A DNA stretch of 64,000 bases from Gnetum montanum (GCA_015680685.1 MNCI01004604.1:418857-482856); one strand, 5' to 3'; counted from the first letter of the stretch, positions 47,701 to 58,748 are shown. Made by a program: numbers and translations. Notes: generated from the letters alone by a model not told the origin.

Positions 47701-48677
47701 TACATTCCCACCTGAAGTGGTTGACATGCCTCATCACATATATGATGAGGCTAGCAAATGCACTTTGCAGTTGGCATGATCCTTGTGGGAGTGTAGGAAC
47801 ATCAATGAGGACCTATGGAAATGGGTCCAAAAGTCTGAGCAAGAGAAGGCTGAACTAAGCACTAAAATGGGAGACCTCTGATCCAGGTACAAGTTTTTCC
47901 TAGCTCATGATACCAATGATGGCAGTTGGCGCAAGACTATCATATATTATGTTAGATACTGGACAGTCGTGCAGTGCAACAATGAGGCCACTCGAGAGAT
48001 AATAGGATAGCGGATGCAGATGGACTTGTTGGCCTAGAAGAACCAAGATCGAAAAGACTACAACACTAGAGTTTACGAGTGGGGGTATTCCCATAAAAAT
48101 CATAAAAACATGTATAAACTAGAATTTGCCAACTACCGCAAATTATACAGGGATGCTTCAATGAAGGCGTTTACCTATGAAGCATTCATGAATGCCATCG
48201 GTGCTTCTAAGGCTTAGAACAAGTTCATGAAGTAGGTAAAGGTCAATGAATCTCCTAAATAGGAAGTGGATCTTCCCATAGGTAAGGCCACTACCACCTC
48301 CTTTTCTTTAGGACTACTGAGATGGATGGCCATCAAAAAGAAGAAAGCCGCTGCACAAGCTAAACCATCATGGAGGAGGAGGTCTGGCACCACCTTGGGC
48401 TCTGTTTGGATTGCATACCCTTTGAGGTGGATGTAGGGTCATCTCGAGTTAGTCACTTTCTACTATGGAAAAGGCTTATGCTCTATTCTTGCTTTCATGT
48501 GTTGCTCTAGATGACTACTTAACTTTTACAATGCAGGTTCTAGATGAAGATGCAAGGTCCATAGAGGGTGAAAATGAAGAGGAAGAAGATGAAAATGCAA
48601 AGGAAGGTGATGTGGAAGGGAATGATTCATGAGCAAATGATGCAGGAAAAGATGATGCGGGTGAAGACAATCCATGA
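44735..48677 (+). pseudogene. Antisense multi-exon gene in element F, homologue of the B antisense gene, lacking exon 1
   Basis: Exons by eye: 44735-45172 (HAD-like), about 45260-45527, about 45653-46699, 46842 to about 47170, about 47170-47540, 47643-48281 and 48537-48677. The first reads LIVLEILGILSYV, FREGVQEFLQFLLQHFSVIV with WSH, and NTLFILHHMEMCFQNPPGTI, matching B exon 2 block by block with few stops. Later blocks GQCKG/CKEFGWLDEGW, GLMDLFLAPNP, VEPWAETTDKLTFMQGVVDD and the coiled-coil exon match B in order. Donors GTGAGT, GTAAGC, GTAAGT, GTAAGG and acceptors ending CTAAG, TGTAG, TGCAG sit at equivalent places. The last exon is acidic (ENEEEEDENAKEGD). Stops in several exons show decay. 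Confidence 0.72.
46700..46841 (+). other. Intron of the F antisense gene carrying the family-2 LTR motif
   Basis: Between the exon ending near 46699 and the Glu-rich exon starting at 46842 lies an imperfect inverted repeat, CTATGCTACGCT (46757) and AGTGTAGCATAG (to 46793). This is the same self-complementary sequence that is scattered through the LTRs of F, G and H. The acceptor reads TTGTTGTCAAAG. Confidence 0.55.
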
Positions 48678-49139
48678 TAGCATGAGGTTTTTGAAATTTT
48701 GAATTTTTTGCAAAACTATTGAAAACATTGTTTAACTGACAAAAGTTTTGAATGAAAAAGGAGAATTTTGGAAAAGGAATTGGTTCTATGCTAACTTGTG
48801 CATTTTTTATGTGATGAATTTTATGTTATGTTTTTGCTTTTGATGTTTTAGTTTTAGGCCATTTCGAGCCCTTGCTAGTTTTAGGCCATTTCAGGCTGTA
48901 ATATAGTTGTAGGTTGTTTCAGGCCATCGCTAGTTTTAGGCTATTTTGGGTCCTCACTAGTTTTAGGCCATGTCGGGCCAAAGGATAGTACTGTAGTTTT
49001 AGGCCATTTTAGGCCATCAATAGTTTTAGGCCATTTCGGGCCATCGCTAGTTTTAGGTCGTTTCAGGCCCTCCCTACTTTTAGGCGATTTCGGGCCATGG
49101 TGTGGTAAGAAAGTGATATGCTAATGATTTAGAGAATAA
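48678..49139. repeat. TAAACTAG-type array, protease side of the antisense gene (F)
   Basis: From 48840 to 49105 CTAGTTTTAGGCCATTTCGG-type units repeat about eight times at intervals of about 30 bases. Read on the element strand they are GCCCGAAATGGCCTAAAACT, almost the same as a unit on the protease side in B (11349-11372). The stretch 48678-48840 is AT-rich without genes. Confidence 0.75.
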
Positions 49140-50100
49140 CTAATTAGTACCTAGCATAGAAGGATGGATGCAAAACAAAAAGGTGATAAATGTACAAAGG
49201 ATGCCAATTGGGCAAGAAGCAGTGGGGTTGTAACGCCATGCGTAACTGCTTCTTGACCCATTATAGATTGGGCAAGGCTTAAGGCTGAGACGCTTTGCTA
49301 TGACCTTCATCCACATCGTTGTCCTCCACTTGGAAGGGTAACTCAGTCCATGCATTTTCATTTTCTGAACCAGCATGCTGAGCCAGTTCTCTTGTTAAAC
49401 AGTTAGTATCTATAGAGACAGGTGCTTCATTCTTAGAGGTTATGACCTCTGAGCCCTGTTCCATATCTACGTTGTTGATAGCTTGTGTTGCTACCCCATC
49501 ATCATGGATTACCACCTCCCTCCCTGCATAGGGTAGATGGATCTCCTAATGGATGGGTGAAGAGATAGTCTTAAGTTGCGCTAACCATGACCTCCCAAAA
49601 ATTAGGTTAAACCTAAGAATCTCTTCAACTAGAATGAATGCTGCATTTGTGGAAAACTTGTCCCCTACCATGAAGTCAATATGGACCATGCCTTTTACCA
49701 TAACCCATGCCCCATTGAACAACATTAAGCATGACATTATTGTGGGTCTGATCTGGTCGAACAAAACCAGCTTATCCATAATAGAGAAAGGGATGACATT
49801 TGTGGTAGCTCCATCATCAATGTGTATCCTTCGGATCTTATGTTGGCTGACTCAAATTGTGATGAAAAGAGGTGATGTAGTCACCTAACCCTTTCCAGGA
49901 TCTTCCCTAATGGAATCATCACAAAAAGTTAGTTGGGATGGATTTGGTTCTATAGGCACAAAAGGGAGCATGGCCGAATGGATCGTCTTCTCTTCTACTA
50001 GCATGTTCTTGTCAACAGGAATTGCCATTAACATGCGGACCAAAGCTTCACGGTGTGCTATAGATGTCATGATCAGGTCATACAGGCTTAGCATAGTGTT
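49140..50100 (-). pseudogene. Protease and flanking polyprotein segments of element F
   Basis: Minus strand: LYDLIMTSIAHREALVRMLM (pre-protease block shared with B), then the retropepsin with IHIDDGATTNVIPF and NLIFGRSWLAQL (49830-49560), then a tail with ENAWTELPFQVEDNDVDEG. As in B the active site reads DDGA. A stop after DPGKG and another after SPIH interrupt it. Plus-strand ORFs at 49553-50119 are shadows. Confidence 0.82.
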
Positions 50101-50835
50101 TTTCTATTTCAGAGCTTGATTGACTTGGTTAAGAGGGCTCAAAAGTTCTTGGCGACTTTCTAATTTACTACCTTTCTCCTCTTCTATTCATCCCAGAAGA
50201 TGAATTTCTAGGGGAGGGATAGTTTTGTGTCTGAGTTCAGACCCTTTTGGACAAGGTAGCGAAGACTATGCACACGTAGCAACATTATGTTTTGACAATG
50301 AGGACATAGATGTAGGGGGTGAGGCCATAGGCTTAGAAGTACCTAGAACAGTACTTTCCCTTGACGTCTCACCTGTGAAGTGCACTTCTCATTTCCTAGG
50401 ATGAGAAGGCTGTGAATTTTCCTTATGTGGGGCAAGGACTATTGAATGGCTTGGCCTCCTAATAAAAAATTGGAGCTAAGGGTGTTAGTGTATGCAGTGG
50501 TGGTGCAGTTCTACTAGCAGGTGGTGCAAGGGTAGATGTCTAGGGAAGAGGTGGTGCAAGGGGAGATGTATGAGGAGGGACTCTTAAGAAAAAAGGTTGT
50601 TGTGGACTCTGATTAGCTGGTGGTGGTGGTGGTGTGCTATGCTAAGGCACACAAACCACAAATGGTTGTTGGGGTAGTCTAGGATTACTGTCAACACCGA
50701 TGGTTTTGATAATGTAATCAACGTTGTTGGCATTGAGAGGGTTAGTGTAGACATGCAGGGATTGATTCTCAAGATGTATTGGGTTGCTTTCTTCTAGCAC
50801 CAGTTTTCCTTGATCAATCATCCTTTAGATGTCAT
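50101..50835 (-). pseudogene. gag-protease linker of element F
   Basis: Pro- and Ser-rich frames on the minus strand, with QPFVVCVP and QPFFLRVP (near 50650 and 50580) as remnants of the PYVVRIP-type repeats seen five times in B. It is heavily interrupted by stops. Confidence 0.55.
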
Positions 50836-52724
50836 CCTTCAATGCCATGTAGTAATCTGTGTCGTGACCACACTATTGATGGTAGTCATAGAACTACTCT
50901 AGCTTGAAATCCTTAGGAACTAGAGGCTCGTTGGGCAAAGATAACGAGGGGTTCCTAAGGCATTAATAGTATTGCTGATGCTTCTTAGCTCCCTCCTATG
51001 ACATCCACTTGTGTTGGATGTACCCTACCACTAGCAACTCAGAAGATCTAAAGGCTTGACAGGCAATGGGTATACTTTGAGCAATCTTTACGCTGAAATT
51101 TTAATTTGGGGAATGTAGATGTCTTAGGTGCAGATGTAGAAGGTTGAGGTGTGTTTCCCTATTTAGTTGTGGGGTTAGTTTTAGTTGTAGTCAATTTTTT
51201 GTTGTTCTTGTTACTGTTGTTGGGTTTGGCTTTGTTGGCCATAGCGGCCACTATGAATGTTGCAGCCTTACCCTTGTCCTTGTCCTTCTTCGTGAAGGTG
51301 TTCTTGTATGCAATGTAGGCTAGGTCTTTGCTTGTCTCAGTAGCATCCTGTATGATCTTGGTTTGGGCAAAAGCCTAATTGAGAGTGCACGGAGTGAGAT
51401 AATACATATTAGACTTAATAAAGTCATTCGCTGCATCATTAAAGACGGCCAGCAAGTGGGCCTCCACCATGGGCTCACAGATTTCATTAAGGATCATGCT
51501 CCAACATTGGATGACCTTCTAGACTAGTTCCAGTGGATCTTGTTTTATGCTCATTAATTGATCTAGCGTGACCTCTAGTCTCAAGTTGTACTTGAAGCAC
51601 ATCATGAACTAGGTCAGAAGCTCCTCTAGGGTTGATATGGAGGAGTGTGGAAGGGCGCGGTACCAATCTAGGGCTTTTTCAATCAGAGACATGGCAAAGA
51701 CATGGATGATTGTATGTAGCCATTGTTACAGAAGAAGAGGCTCAAACCTACATGTAACAAGATGTGCGTTGGGATCTCCCTCCCCATTGTATTTCGTGAA
51801 ATGGGGAAGTGACATTAGTGTAGGGATTGTCAGGCTGATGGGATCATCCTGATAGAAGTCCATGACTTGTACCATGTTAGACCCAAAAGCCTTGAGGCAT
51901 TTTATTTCCTTAGTAAGGGTTTGGATAAGCTGGAAATTTTGATCCAGACCCAGGGATGATGTAGATAGCTAGGGAACTACCAAGGCAGCTTCCATCTATG
52001 GAGTGGCAGGGGTAGCAATGTGACCCATTGACAATGCCATTGGGATGACCCTTGTGAACTGTGTTACTTGTGGCATCCACCACCTGGTAGGTGGTCATAT
52101 TGTAGCAGTAGCCAAGGGTTGCGCTATGAGGTAGATCATTTTCGGGGCTGGTGGAATAGACCATAGTCCCGCACTGGGTTGTACCATTTGCAGGGCTTGG
52201 TAGGTCTGATGGTGAATGTAGTGAGACATATATGATGGTAGCATAGTAGGAGGAGAGGTGAATGGGGTCCACCATGTGGATGGGCCTGGGCTTGCCGCTG
52301 ATGGTGGGATAGGTTTAAACACAGGAATGGAAGCAAAAGCTGCACATGACTGTGAGGCAGGTACTATGTGAATGTGTGGTAGGGTAGCCATGATCGGTAC
52401 ATGATGGGATGCAGGAATGGACTGGTGAATATTTTACAGAGGAATAGTGGTTTAGAATGAAATAGGGGAATAGGGATGTTGATACACCGAGGACATGACA
52501 TGGCTACCCATTGCTGATGTAATCGTGGATTGTAATGGCATAGATGTGATCACAAAGGGAGCGGCAACAGACAATAGGTTCATCCAAAAGGACGAGGTAG
52601 GAGGGATGGTGGTAGGGTTGGTTTGACCCCGTCCCCTTGGATTGAGAATCCAATTCCTCCTATCCATCCTGGAAAGCCTTGTCATGATGAGACGCTATGT
52701 CTTATAACTCCCTGGGCCTAGTCA
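50836..52724 (-). pseudogene. gag of element F
   Basis: Minus strand: Pro/His-rich N-terminal half (52400-51990), gag core with HTIIHVFAMSLIEKALDWYR and LRLEVTLDQLMSIKQDPLEL (51700-51500), AFAQTKIIQDATETSKDLAY, a basic stretch (KKDKDKGKAA), and a degenerate zinc knuckle region (DYHQ, then CGHDTDYYMALKDDI) near 50890-50840. Homologous to gag of A and B. The N-terminal exon-like part (YNFLCTMVQENIPLDAQEFE) is found at 52726-52901 but in plus orientation, see the inverted repeat. Confidence 0.8.
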
Positions 52725-53150
52725 NATATAACTTCCTCTGCACTATGGTGCAGGAAAACATTCCCTTAGATGCACAAGAGTTTGAAGAGAAGTGTAGCTT
52801 CGAGTTTTCCTACTACAATGGAAAGGAATTTATTTCCACTCTTAGCGCTTCCATCTGTTTGACACAAATGAACCAATGGATTTTAGATTAGCTGATCCAG
52901 GTGACTAGGCCCAGGGAGTTATAAGACATAGCGTCTCATCATGACAAGGCTTTCCAGGATGGATAGGAGGAATTGGATTCTCAATCCAAGGGGACGGGGT
53001 CAAACCAACCCTACCACCATCCCTCCTACCTCGTCCTTTTGGATGAACCTATTGTCTGTTGCCGCTCCCTTTGTGATCACATCTATGCCATTACAATCCA
53101 CGATTACATCAGCAATGGGTAGCCATGTCATGTCCTCGGTGTATCAACAT
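52476..53150. repeat. Perfect 249-bp inverted repeat bounded by single Ns (probable mis-join)
   Basis: 52476-52724 and 52902-53150 are reverse complements of each other. I see no mismatch or length difference. An N stands exactly at the inner end of the left arm (52725) and at the outer end of the right arm (53151). The 176-base spacer is the gag N-terminus in plus orientation, although gag around it is on the minus strand. Flipping 52726-53150 would place that N-terminus where the minus-strand gag needs it. This suggests an overlapping contig placed in the wrong orientation. Confidence 0.85.
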
Positions 53151-53151
53151 N

Positions 53152-53298
53152 TAGGGTTCCAAAGAAATCATCAAAGCAACTAATCTATACCACACGATGC
53201 ATAAACAACTACAAAAGGGTGTCAAGTTTATGCTAGTTCATGTTGAGGTGGAAAATGCTTATAGGACTACTATCTAACATGGAAAAGGGCACTAAAGG
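53152..53298 (-). other. Leader remnant of element F
   Basis: Short stretch between the N at 53151 and the decayed primer site. No reading frame. Much shorter than the leaders of A (about 400 bases) and B (about 700 bases). Part may be missing at the N. Confidence 0.5.
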
Positions 53299-53316
53299 CC
53301 CTCCTTCTTGCACTAG
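53299..53316 (-). other. Decayed primer binding site of element F
   Basis: On the minus strand CTAGTGCAAGAAGGAGGG lies 5 bases inside the LTR end. It is alignable to TGGCGCTAGAAGGAGGGC of element A, with the 3' half (AGAAGGAGGG) intact. Confidence 0.6.
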
Positions 53317-53321
53317 AAAAC

Positions 53322-54034
53322 TGTATTGACCGAAAATGTTGGTGGTTGGGAACACTGAGAGGTCATCGATTAGACAGTCTTAACCTCAAATCTGCATGAG
53401 GGCTATGCTGGATAAAATAGAAATGGGGTGTCCTAAACTGTCTGGTCAATCAGACAGGGACTTAATCAGTGTCACTAAACCTTTTGCAAACGTGTAATTT
53501 AAAAATAATTTTTATAGAATAAAATAATGATTATTACATGCAAGAAAATGAAAATGATGTAAAATGCAATGATAAGCAGGAGAATAGAGTAGATTGGAGT
53601 TAGGAAATGCATCACTTTCAAGACTACCGCTTTACTTTGCCAAAGTGGATACAATCGGTTGCATGACACTGGGAAACATAGAGATCCCAAGAGTAACCAA
53701 GACATTCAAAGCAAGCTAATTGTACTCTTGAACACAGATTCAAGAGCTAACGATGCAAAATGCTACAAAGGCAATGGAAAAGAGATAATAGAATGCTAAC
53801 TATTTGATTTTTCTTAACTCACAAATGTATATTGAATTTCCAATTTACCAACTTTCCAACTTGCTAATAGATTTTTCAATCGATTTTCCAACAATGCTCA
53901 AAACTGCTCAAGATTTCCAATCGAGCCAATTTTTGCTAACCAATGCCAAAATTTGCTAACCCTTTGAGCATTTCTCATCAGGGTATTTATAGGGCTAGGA
54001 GCACACGAGAGATGTGGTCTGGATGCCATGTGTC
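53322..54034 (-). repeat. 5' LTR of element F, truncated by LTR J
   Basis: It begins TGTATTGACCGAAAATG and matches the 3' LTR of F over 700 bases, with a TATA (TATAAATA, minus) at 53984-53991. It stops at 54034, just past the TATA region, where a new LTR start (TGTAGCAATTG) appears. The other part should lie beyond the window. Confidence 0.8.
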
Positions 54035-54142
54035 TGTAGCAATTGAAAACATCAACAGCTGGAAAACACCAAGAGGTCATCGGTCATTGACAGTTGTAAC
54101 CTCGGATCCACACGAGGGCCATGCTAGATAAAGCAGAACTGA
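54035..54142 (-). repeat. LTR J fragment (first 108 bases) between F and G
   Basis: TGTAGCAATTGAAAACATCA... repeats the LTR terminus of this family. It is cut at 54142, where LTR G starts afresh. GTGTC (54030-54034) is a possible target duplication. It could alternatively be a local duplication of the LTR end rather than a separate insertion. Confidence 0.6.
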
Positions 54143-55819
54143 TGTAGTGATTGAAAACATTGATGGCTGGGAAACATAGAGAGGTCATTAGTCATTGATA
54201 TTCTTAACCCCATTTCCATGGGAGGGCCGTGTTGGATAGAATGGAAATGGGGCACCCTGAATGGTCTGGTCGATCAGACAGGGACTTAGTCGGTGTTACT
54301 ATAACCTTTTGCAACAAGGTAATTTAAAAATGAGGCTGATAGCACGAAGTAATTCTTAAATGTAAAAGGGATGAAAAATAGTGTAAAATGCAATAATAAG
54401 TAGAAGACAAAGTAAAATTCAGTTAGAAAAATGCACTGCTTGGAAGCTACAACTTCATTTTGTCAAGATGGATACAATTGGTTGCATAGTGCTGAGAAGT
54501 GCAGAGATCCTGAGAGTAACCAAGACATGTAGAGCAAGATGGATATGTGCTTGAATGTGGACTTAGGCATTAACAATGCAAAGTGCTATGAAGGTGGTAG
54601 AAAACAGCAGAAAAAAATGCCAATTGAGAGTGCTAACTATTTACAATGTCAAATAGAAAGCTTACAATGCTCAAGGTTACAGTGCTAACTTTTTTGCTTG
54701 TTAGCCAACTAGATTGCTAAAAAAAATGGACCCCTCAAGCATTGCTCATTGGGGTATTTATAGGACCAAGGGTGCATGAAAGATGTGGTTTGGATGGCAT
54801 GTGCCTTGGGCTTCCATTAACCTATCTATGCAGCATGTGCCTGCATGACCATTAGGTGAGTCTTTCATGCTTTAATTGCAAGCCTACCATGTTGTAATTG
54901 CACTGTCAGAGCAATGATGTGATTAGGTGGAGTGCATTGATGTAGCATAACTTCTTGCCATGCTTTACCATGCTTTGTAGTGTAGCATGTTTGGCGTAGC
55001 GTAGCATCTTGTCATGCTATGCTATGCTACGTAGCGTAGCGTAGCTACCGGTTCAAATCAAAAAATTTACGTTGTGTCCTAGTGCATGCATTGGAAACCT
55101 TTGAAGCATTCTAATTGTTTATTACATATTTTCTATGCTATGCTATGCTACGTAGCATATCATAGCATAGTAGCTATCCTTAGTCACAAAAAATGTTGTC
55201 AATCTGCAAACTTTGCCTGTTGCACTGCAAAGCTTGAGAACATGTTGATCTTGCCCTTTGAGATGCCTTCTGTCACTTTTGTAGAATTGCTATGCCACGC
55301 TGCACTATGTAGCTTAGCATAGCGTAGTGGACAACATGGCCTACTTCTTGCCAAGTTCGCCACTTTCTGATGGAAGGAGACATTGTTGAAGGACTTGAAG
55401 TCAGGTGAGGAGACTAATCATCTAGTTTTTGCTATGCTATGCTATGCTATGCTACACTGTGTGGCATAGCATAGTTTAGCACTGTGCTTCTACAAACGTC
55501 TTCTGAATTTTTCTATGCTTCATAGTGTAGCATAGCATAGCAAAACTCCTTGACTTAGAAAACTTGTTGAAGCGTTTTGCACGTTCTAAGCATAGCCAAC
55601 AATTCCATGCACTGCTCCTAAGTGCGTTGTCAGCTGGATGAACTACTAAGGTAGGCAGGCAATAGAATCCATTTAGCCTATTAACACCTGGGGTAGAAAA
55701 CTTGCTGAACTAGACAGTCTGAACATCAGAACATCCATCTCCTAAAGAACTACCGTAATGCTGTGCGAATTGCAAAGACCTAGTGAAGCAATCATGGCTT
55801 CAAATTTTGGGGTGTTTCA
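54143..55819 (-). repeat. 3' LTR of element G
   Basis: TGTAGTGATTG... to ...GGGGTGTTTCA, 1677 bp. A TATA (TATAAATA, minus) lies at 54755-54762. Perfect GCTACGTAGC palindromes occur at 55026-55035 and 55147-55156, inside longer GCTATGCTATGCTACGTAGC runs. Further CTATGCTATGCTATGCTA runs lie at 55430-55550. Confidence 0.85.
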
Positions 55820-55836
55820 TTAGCCCCTCTTTATCG
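55820..55836 (-). other. Polypurine tract of element G
   Basis: On the minus strand GATAAAGAGGGGCTAA directly precedes TGAAACACC. Same position and sequence type as in B, F and H. Confidence 0.8.
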
Positions 55837-56478
55837 ATGTCTGGAGGATGGAATCAAGAGATGTTGAAAAAGAATACGAAACACCATGGAATACGTGATG
55901 CTAACGTTACTACTCAGTGATCGTCAAGATGTCACTTGGCTATGCTTGAGAGTGTTTCATTGGTTTTTGCAGGGGGAAAGGGTGAAGCGCAGAGGAAGGA
56001 GGTTCAGGAAAAGGGTAAAGATGAGGCTTAGCAGGTTCCCTCATCAAAGTGCTCATGAGGGAGTTTTTCACATTTTCATCTTTGCTTTCGCTGACCTTGG
56101 ACCCCTTGTAGGATAGTGTTTCTTTCCTAGGATGAGTTGTGTTACATCCATGTGGGCTTTTGACCTACCTACAGATGCTTTCCATGCGGCGAGCTATGTT
56201 ATGCATGTCATGCAATTTGCACTTTGAAGTAGCCAATCTAGTCAAGGCACTCACTTCGCGATGCTGTAGCATTTGCTCCTGTGGCAAGATGTACTTTCGG
56301 CCGCACCCTGTAAGCACAACGGAGAGCAAAATAGCCATGATGCAAACTGATGGCAAAGGTCTTTCTTACTACAGACGTTGTTGAAGCTCTTGGAAATTTG
56401 TGCTAGTGCACGATGTCCAAAGTAGGAAGGCCAATAGTGGCCTTGGTAGCACCAACATGGTGGAGCTAGCATCAAATG
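55837..56478 (-). other. 3' noncoding region of element G
   Basis: It matches F (38771 onward) and H (33975 onward), for example AGGATGAGTTGTGTTACATC near 56130 and GTGGCCTTGGTAGCACCAAC near 56438. No coding domain. Confidence 0.65.
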
Positions 56479-56738
56479 TGTACTGTCTGAAATCGTCAGT
56501 GTAAGGCTAAAAGAAAATGTACATCGAAAGATCTCCGAAGAGACACAGATGACCCTGCTCTTCGGCGTAAGGCTGGAAAAATGAAGGCAGAGTGCCTTGG
56601 ATGGTCTACACGTAGATCAACCAAGGACTTCCCCAAGCATATGCTATGGCCTATGCTAGGGTTATCATTACAAAATGTAAAACAAAGAGCTAGATAATGG
56701 ACGTTGATAATTGCATTCAATAGAAAATTCAAAATACT
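56479..56738 (-). repeat. LTR fragment K (family 1), inserted in G and cut by element I
   Basis: It starts TGTACTGTCTGAAATCGTCA after AAATG (56474-56478) and matches the end of solo LTR C in reverse (CTTGGTTGATC.. and ..CCAAGGCACTCTG segments). Only 260 bases remain before the LTR of element I starts at 56739. Confidence 0.7.
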
Positions 56739-57318
56739 TGACAGTTTCTAACTGAAATACCATGGAGATTCACTTTAAAGATAAAAAGAAGCTATTCTGG
56801 TCCCATGAAAATACCAAAGATTTTCTGAACCCTCTTGACTATTGAATTGTTCAGCGGCTTGACTACAAGCAGAGGCTCTCTTACAACGATCTCAATAGCA
56901 GTTCTTATACATTGCATAATAACCAAATTTACTACTAAAATTCTCTTAATTCTTTTAAACACAAGCACTTCTATGGCAAAATTTTAATAGAAATTTTCAA
57001 TCGTACAACAAGAACAATAAGAGTAATCTAAAAATCTCAAAATTACTTGCCAAGGATGATACTATCTAAACCACTAGCTAAACAATTTTAAAAAAATAAA
57101 AGTAAAACATAACTCACAGGACTATGAAAAAGAGGCTGAAATCTTTTCTTTAGCAAGCCATCTTACAAGCAATCTTTCACAATTTCTTCTTTACAATGCT
57201 CTTCTCCCAAGACTCAAAGTGTGTCTCCAAGTAAGAGTCAAAGTGTGATCCCAAGTCTTCCAAAGTGTGTTGTATTGTCCCCCCCTTGTGATCCCCTTTT
57301 CTTCTTACCCCTAAAGAC

Positions 57319-57326
57319 TTTTTATA
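57319..57326 (-). promoter_or_regulatory. TATA box of the putative element I LTR
   Basis: TATAAAAA on the minus strand, with CCTTTGAACC upstream and a transcribed-looking AT-rich stretch downstream. Confidence 0.45.
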
Positions 57327-58595
57327 AGGTTCAAAGGTAGTTATATACTTAAAAATATCTTAGCTAACATCTCTCCCAAGTAAGGAAGTTACAACTTACC
57401 CAACTAGTTAGGAGATATTTCTCACCAATTTAGTTGGAAAGTTATGTAGTTAGGAAGTTATACATAAAGTTAGGAGAAATTTATGCTAACATTGATATTT
57501 GTAAATATTACAAATATTTTATGGGTAATAACTTATACAATAATGTTTGATAAATAAATTCAAGACCTCAATATTATGAGAGCTTCATTCACTTGGAATA
57601 ATTAAATTAATGGTAAGTCTTTAGCTGGGCACTTGGAATAATTAAATTAATTATAAGTCTTTAGCAATGAATAAAACTGCAACTCCAACATCAATTAAAA
57701 TATCTCTTGCTCTGCTAATTTAGTTGTACACTTGTCTTAGTATACCTTCATGTCTTTGTTGCCACGTTTAGTGGATTGGTATGATGATAACGAATGCGTC
57801 GACGTCGGGCACTGCGGCTGTTTTGGGAATTTTGGATTGCAGGTTCCAGGAGTGAACAACATTTGTGATTTATGTTTTTAACCACCTAAGATTTTCAAAT
57901 GAGTTCCCAGTAGCAATCTTGTTTCTATTTTCTTCCTTGTTGCAGTAATCAACTTCATCTGTTTCTGCCTATACTTTCCAAGGCATTCCTGGTTGTGGTG
58001 AACCCCTGCGCACACAACCACGAAATTTGTTGAGTTGTTTTAAAATAGCATTGAGGTGAGTAGGATTTGGTGATGCGTAGAATAGTGGTGTAGAAACCAA
58101 TAGGGTTTGGTGGTGCATGATGCTACACAGAGGCCCTTACAACTCTGTTTAATGTGGAACAAAGGTGGTCATCACTACTCATGGTCTGTTGATTCAGACC
58201 TCTGCCGACCTAGAATGTTGTTCTGAAAAAAAATGAAACGCCGATGGCTATTTTTTTTTTTCATTTTCTCGAGAAAAGTAGATTAGGGATTGATCCATCC
58301 CTATCCATATTAGAATGAGTGGAACGAAGTGCTTCCTTGGGGTTATGTAGCGCTTAGCAACAAGATGAACCTGCATTCGGTTCAAATCATAACCAGAGGG
58401 CTCGACGCGGGGAATGAGTTTCGGGCTCGAGGTCCTCCAAGGATTTTTGGCAATCACACTTTCTTTTTCAGGCCCATATTTCAATCACTTCTTCCATTAC
58501 TAGGGTTTGTGTGGTGATGAAAAGTTTCCTGGTGCCTGTTTGCGCTGTGATAAGCACTGCGTGGCTGGCGGTTTTGTCACTCCTACTACCTAGGT

Positions 58596-58748
58596 AAAAA
58601 TGTGATTGTCTGGAATGCCATGATTGGGAGTGGACTGGAAACCCTACAACTTTTTGGGTGCTTCAGAAAATATGAGATTCAACCCAATCAGATTATTTTT
58701 GTTCATCTTCTATTTGCTTGTAGTCATGCAGGATTTGTGCACGAATGA
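58596..58748 (+). pseudogene. PPR-protein gene fragment
   Basis: The plus strand reads KNVIVWNAMIGSG, then LETLQLF, then YEIQPNQIIFVHLLFACSHA and GFVHE before TGA at 58746-58748. This is the highly conserved late PPR block of plant PLS-class proteins (family: VxxWNAMIxGYGxHGxGxEALxLF, then PNxITFxxVLSACSHAGLV). The GYGxHGxGKE stretch is missing, so there is an internal deletion. Only about one and a half repeats remain. It is a captured or stranded fragment, not a gene. Confidence 0.75.

Larger units (their letters stand above)
36901..54034 (-). mobile_element. Element F: Tat-like element of the second LTR family, nested in H
   Basis: Left to right (3' to 5' of the element): 3' LTR, polypurine tract, 3' noncoding region, motif array, integrase, second RNase H, RT, motif array, antisense gene (plus strand), motif array, protease, linker, gag, decayed primer site, truncated 5' LTR. 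The order of parts is the same as in B. The 5' LTR is interrupted at 54034 by LTR J. CCCTA (36896-36900) is the candidate left target duplication. The gag end carries an apparent assembly error (52476-53150). Confidence 0.88.
54143..56478 (-). mobile_element. Element G: 3' LTR and 3' noncoding part of a family-2 element
   Basis: LTR (54143-55819), polypurine tract and about 640 bases of 3' noncoding sequence homologous to F and H. It breaks off at 56478, where LTR fragment K starts. ACTGA (54138-54142) is the candidate target duplication. Confidence 0.8.

Noticed and set aside
52941-53183. Plus-strand ORF identical in its first 70 residues to a minus-strand ORF at 52452-52685
   Set aside because: It is produced by the perfect inverted duplication, not by two genes. 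The real gag frame is on the minus strand.
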